NCBI GenBank assembly: GCA_020628265.1
Contig: JAHDFG010000091.1
Location: 1-8,200, forward strand
Direction: 5' to 3'
Length of the DNA stretch: 8,200 nt
Source of the DNA: Pseudooctadecabacter sp.
GTDB taxonomy: Bacteria > Pseudomonadota > Alphaproteobacteria > Rhodobacterales > Rhodobacteraceae
The position numbers and the translations under genes are program-made. Below are positions 6,580-8,200 of the stretch, piece after piece. Numbering within the stretch: the first letter of the stretch is position 1; each line of letters opens with the position of its first letter. The notes beneath the pieces were generated by a model, which was not told the origin of the DNA, ran no database searches, and saw nothing but the letters and a program-made list of their open reading frames with translations.

Positions 6580-6837
6580 CTAAAGGCACAAATAAAGGTG
6601 CTCATTCTCGTATGTTTGGCTATTGGTACGCGTCGACGCATATTCCGCATTTTTGCCTTGAGTTTGGCAAATGCGCTGTGCTTCAGGTTCTGCGACCGAA
6701 CGCTGATAATCGAGTGTCTCAAGACCATTTGTGACGACCTTTACACTGTCGCCATTAAAGTCGGAAACGATGGCTGGCGTATTGCCACATGATGCCAGAA
6801 AGGCGACGCTGAGCAGCACTACACTAGTTTTTTTCAT
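6580..6837 (-). CDS. Small predicted lipoprotein, unknown function
   Basis: An 85-residue protein with a lipoprotein signal: MKK start, hydrophobic stretch TSVVLLSVAFLA, and lipobox LASC ending at Cys17. Lipidation and anchoring in the periplasmic face of the envelope are therefore likely. The mature part (about 69 residues) begins GNTPAIVSDFNGDSVKV and contains AQRICQTQGKNAEYAS and a C-terminal HLYLCL. Cys57 and Cys84 may form a disulfide. I have the impression that short proteins with this 'SDFNGDSV...EAQRIC...AEYAS...EHLYLC' layout recur in Rhodobacterales, but I cannot name a family. The start is the ATG at 6837-6835, with GGAG (complement of 6846-6849) 8 nt upstream; a TTG one codon earlier is less likely. 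A/T content seems higher than in the flanking metabolic genes. It converges on the ABC operon and shares its palindromic terminator. Confidence 0.8.
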   Translation of the reverse strand: MKKTSVVLLSVAFLASCGNTPAIVSDFNGDSVKVVTNGLETLDYQRSVAEPEAQRICQTQGKNAEYASTRTNSQTYENEHLYLCL

Positions 6838-7018
6838 CAAGTTATCTCCGTGTTAAAGTTGAGAAAGTCACTACATCTCAGCTACATAGAATTCCACCCT
6901 GAATTGATAGATCTTTATGAAATCACCCTGGAGTGGCGCAATTTTCGACTTGAGCAACTTGACCTTCCCCCCACTGCAAGGTCGATAGGATACGGGTCAC
7001 GTAACTGTAAGGCCCGAT
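6838..7018. other. Divergent intergenic region between lipoprotein and membrane-protein genes
   Basis: This 181-nt stretch must hold the start signals for both divergent genes. On the + strand, ACTTGA occurs twice 9 bp apart (6948-6953, 6957-6962), and TTGACC at 6959-6964 could be a -35 box; 17 nt later only TCGATA (6982-6987) is available as a poor -10. On the - strand TTGCGC followed at about 17 nt by ATAAAG is an equally weak pair. An ORF reading rightward from 6850 has no ribosome-binding site and overlaps the better-supported gene at 7019, so I do not call it. Nothing else is recognised here. Confidence 0.45.
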
Positions 7019-7453
7019 ATGACCCACACCCACACCGCCCTCTTCCACACCCGCCAACAGCTGCTCCTTGGCTTGTCCACGCTCTATGTGCTTGGCCTGA
7101 TCCTGTCCCACGCCGCGTTTCCCGCGATCCACGTCTGGATCATCGCGGCGTTTTTCTCGGTCGCGATGAACTTCACCTATATGGTCGAGGCCGCATCGCT
7201 GGGACGTTGGCTGCGGCTTGAGGTCTGGATCGCCGTAGCCCTGATCGCAACCTCCGTCCTTGGTCTCCTCCTCCACCCGCTCTTCGTGATTGCCGCCATC
7301 TTCGCCCACGGCCTCTGGGATATCGCCAAACACCGCGGGGCAGGGGTGCCGTTTGTCAGCTGGTACACGTTGGGATGTTTCGTGGTCGATGTGACCTACA
7401 GCGGCACCTTGCTGGTCTATTGGTGGCAGCAATCGGGGATGCCCAAAGGTTAA
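7019..7453 (+). CDS. Four-helix inner-membrane protein with HGLWD motif, function unknown
   Basis: A 144-residue integral membrane protein. Hydrophobic segments lie at about 14-30, 36-55, 68-95 and 116-136; the third is long and may be two helices, so the count is four or five. A short His-rich N-terminus (MTHTHTALFH) precedes the first helix. The best-conserved-looking part is HGLWDIAKH at 97-105 followed by VPFVSWYTLGCFVVDVTYSG, with His97, Trp100, Asp101 and Asp124 as polar residues near or in the membrane. I do not recognise a characterised family; small HGxWD membrane proteins with DUF names exist, and this may be one of them. The ATG at 7019 has TAAGG about 6 nt upstream. Coding style matches the neighbouring metabolic genes, unlike the nearby lipoprotein. 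It stands alone, with the repeat-bearing non-coding stretch directly downstream. Confidence 0.78.
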   Translation: MTHTHTALFHTRQQLLLGLSTLYVLGLILSHAAFPAIHVWIIAAFFSVAMNFTYMVEAASLGRWLRLEVWIAVALIATSVLGLLLHPLFVIAAIFAHGLWDIAKHRGAGVPFVSWYTLGCFVVDVTYSGTLLVYWWQQSGMPKG

Positions 7454-7616
7454 CAAAACCCCCTTAAAGGCCCCGTTAACCCGCCAAATTCCGGTTTGCT
7501 GCCATACGCGAGCCATACGCAAACCATACGCCAGCCATACGCCCGTTTTTCCGCAAAATAAGGCGTTAACGCGAAGTACGGGCCAAACGGCCCCATCCGG
7601 TATGGCAGGCGTTAAC
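7449..7616. other. Cluster of four GTTAAC hexamers in non-coding DNA
   Basis: GTTAAC occurs at 7449-7454 (overlapping the stop of the preceding gene), 7475-7480, 7565-7570 and 7611-7616; two copies extend to GTTAACCC and one is GCGTTAACGC. Four copies of a 6-bp palindrome in 168 bp of GC-rich DNA is more than expected by chance. A further TTAA lies at 7464-7467. The TTAAC core resembles half-sites of the alphaproteobacterial cell-cycle regulator CtrA, but no pair has the consensus 7-bp gap, so that role is only a possibility. Confidence 0.4.
7501..7544. repeat. Four tandem 11-bp repeats, core CCATACGC
   Basis: The unit (G/A)CCATACGCNN repeats four times without interruption: 7501-7511, 7512-7522, 7523-7533 and 7534-7544. 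The core CCATACGC is identical in every copy (starts 7502, 7513, 7524, 7535). The exact 11-bp period places every copy on about the same face of the helix. The array is non-coding, between a + strand gene and the terminator of a - strand gene. A shorter inverted match, GTATGGC, is at 7600-7606. GGTTTGC at 7493-7499 and GCAAACC at 7519-7525 form an inverted repeat overlapping the array. Confidence 0.85.
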
Positions 7617-7626
7617 CCTTTCCCAC

Positions 7627-7660
7627 AAAAAAGCCCGCCCGCGATCCCTCGCAGGCGGGC
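7627..7660 (-). terminator. Intrinsic terminator for the leftward binding-protein gene
   Basis: An 11-bp stem (7633-7643 with 7650-7660, GCCCGCC...GGCGGGC ends, one C-A mismatch) with a 6-nt loop is followed on the - strand by six T (A-run 7627-7632). It begins 19 nt past the stop codon of the gene at 7680-8200. This is a classical Rho-independent terminator layout in the - direction. Confidence 0.9.
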
Positions 7661-7679
7661 GTCTCTCAATCGGCTGCGC

Positions 7680-8200
7680 TTAGTTCAGCGCCGCATCCGT
7701 GATGACGGTCGTGAACGCGCCCTCAGGCTCTGCCGTGATCACCGGATCGGACCCGCCGGCCAGCAGCGTGGCAACCGTGCGCTCATAAGCAGCCACGTCC
7801 AGCGCGCCGGTGGAGCCTTGGGTCAGCTTGGCGATTTCGCCCATCATGCGGGCCTGCGCGGCCTCGGACTGGGCACCGGTTTCATCGTATTCCATGATGA
7901 TCGCCGCCGCCTCGTCCACGTTGGCCTCCGCATAGCGCCAGCCTTCCATGGACGCGCGCACGAAGCGGACCATTTTGTCAACGAACACAGGGTCTTCAAG
8001 GTTCTCTTCCAGCGCGTAGATGCCGTCTTCCAACGTCGCCACGCCCTGGTCCTCGTACTTGAACGTGATCAGCTCATCGGGGTCGACGCCCGCATCCAGC
8101 ACCTGACCGTATTCGTTGTAGGTCATGGTCGAAATGCAGTCGGCTTCACGGTTCAGCAGCGGGTCCACGTTGAAGCCCTGCTTCAGCACGGTCACACCGT
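7680..8200 (-). CDS. NMT1/THI5-like ABC substrate-binding protein, N-terminus outside window
   Basis: C-terminal part, about 172 residues, of a periplasmic binding protein of the NitT/TauT superfamily, nearest in look to the NMT1/THI5-like branch (pyrimidine precursor, thiamine-related or similar ligands). The visible part opens GVTVLKQGFNVDPLLNREADCIST and continues MTYNEYGQVLDAGVDPDEL, a DGIYALEENLEDPVFVDKMVRFVRASMEGW segment typical of this branch, and ends with GAFTTVITDAALN. The frame is open to the right edge. The GTG at 8195-8193 encodes an internal valine, since family sequence continues before it, so the true start lies beyond 8200. The gene ends at 7680 with TAA, 19 nt before a strong terminator, so it is the last gene of its transcript; any ATPase and permease would be upstream, outside the window. 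The ligand cannot be read from this fragment. It is clearly a different branch from the binding protein at 3051-4049. Confidence 0.85.
   Translation of the reverse strand, partial: GVTVLKQGFNVDPLLNREADCISTMTYNEYGQVLDAGVDPDELITFKYEDQGVATLEDGIYALEENLEDPVFVDKMVRFVRASMEGWRYAEANVDEAAAIIMEYDETGAQSEAAQARMMGEIAKLTQGSTGALDVAAYERTVATLLAGGSDPVITAEPEGAFTTVITDAALN

Noticed and set aside
6850..7221. + strand ORF overlapping the start of the membrane-protein gene
   Set aside because: It has no ribosome-binding site, and its product after about residue 55 is a Pro/Arg-rich out-of-frame reading of the gene at 7019.
7464..7480. Full CtrA site (TTAA-N7-TTAA)
   Set aside because: The gap between TTAA at 7464-7467 and TTAA at 7476-7479 is 8 bp, not 7. 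The neighbouring pair has a 10-bp gap. At most these are half-sites.
7501..7544. CRISPR array
   Set aside because: The units are 11 bp with no real spacers, far shorter than CRISPR repeats, and no cas gene is visible.
6923..7669. - strand ORF (248 codons) spanning the membrane-protein gene, the repeats and the terminator
   Set aside because: It runs through the tandem repeats and the intrinsic terminator hairpin, lacks a ribosome-binding site and shows no domain. The + strand membrane protein is better supported.
7680..8195. GTG at 8195 as the start of a complete 171-residue protein
   Set aside because: The sequence begins in the middle of a binding-protein domain, has no signal peptide, and the frame remains open to the window edge.

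Overview
The window reads as a piece of an alphaproteobacterial chromosome, most likely from the Rhodobacterales (Roseobacter-type). I infer this from the high G+C coding style, dense GCC/CTG/GAC codon use, short intergenic gaps and the protein families present. No sequence search was possible, so the placement is inferred. No mobile element, CRISPR array, tRNA or rRNA gene is visible.

Left part (1-2798, + strand): the 3' portion of a methylglyoxal synthase gene (mgsA) runs into a tight pxpA-pxpB-pxpC cluster. These three encode the prokaryotic ATP-dependent 5-oxoprolinase, which opens 5-oxo-L-proline (pyroglutamate) to L-glutamate. Gaps are 3 nt and 3 nt, and pxpB/pxpC overlap by 8 nt, so the four genes look co-transcribed.

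Middle part (2799-6548, + strand): a 252-nt intergenic region holds a possible weak terminator, a 9-bp direct repeat and a plausible promoter. It is followed by a complete ABC importer of the taurine/nitrate (TauT/NitT) type: periplasmic binding protein, ATPase and permease. A perfect 12-bp hairpin without a U-tract separates the binding-protein gene from the ATPase gene, as expected for unequal expression within one operon. The ATPase and the permease core look most like TauB and TauC. The permease is about 513 residues instead of about 275. It carries an extra N-terminal segment with an additional membrane helix, plus an acidic insertion of about 130 residues on the predicted periplasmic side. 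This is the most unusual protein feature here. A perfect 30-bp palindrome with A and T flanks ends the operon and probably also terminates the facing gene.

Right part (6580-8200): a small predicted lipoprotein gene on the - strand and a four-helix membrane protein gene on the + strand diverge from a 181-nt region. Next comes a 226-nt non-coding stretch with four 11-bp tandem repeats (core CCATACGC) and four GTTAAC hexamers. A good - strand terminator then serves the 3' part of a second TauT/NitT (NMT1/THI5-like) binding-protein gene that enters from the right edge.

Together the window is metabolic: pyroglutamate salvage, a sulfonate/taurine-like importer, and the edge of a second importer of the same superfamily. 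A link between the pxp enzymes and the adjacent importer is possible but rests on adjacency alone.
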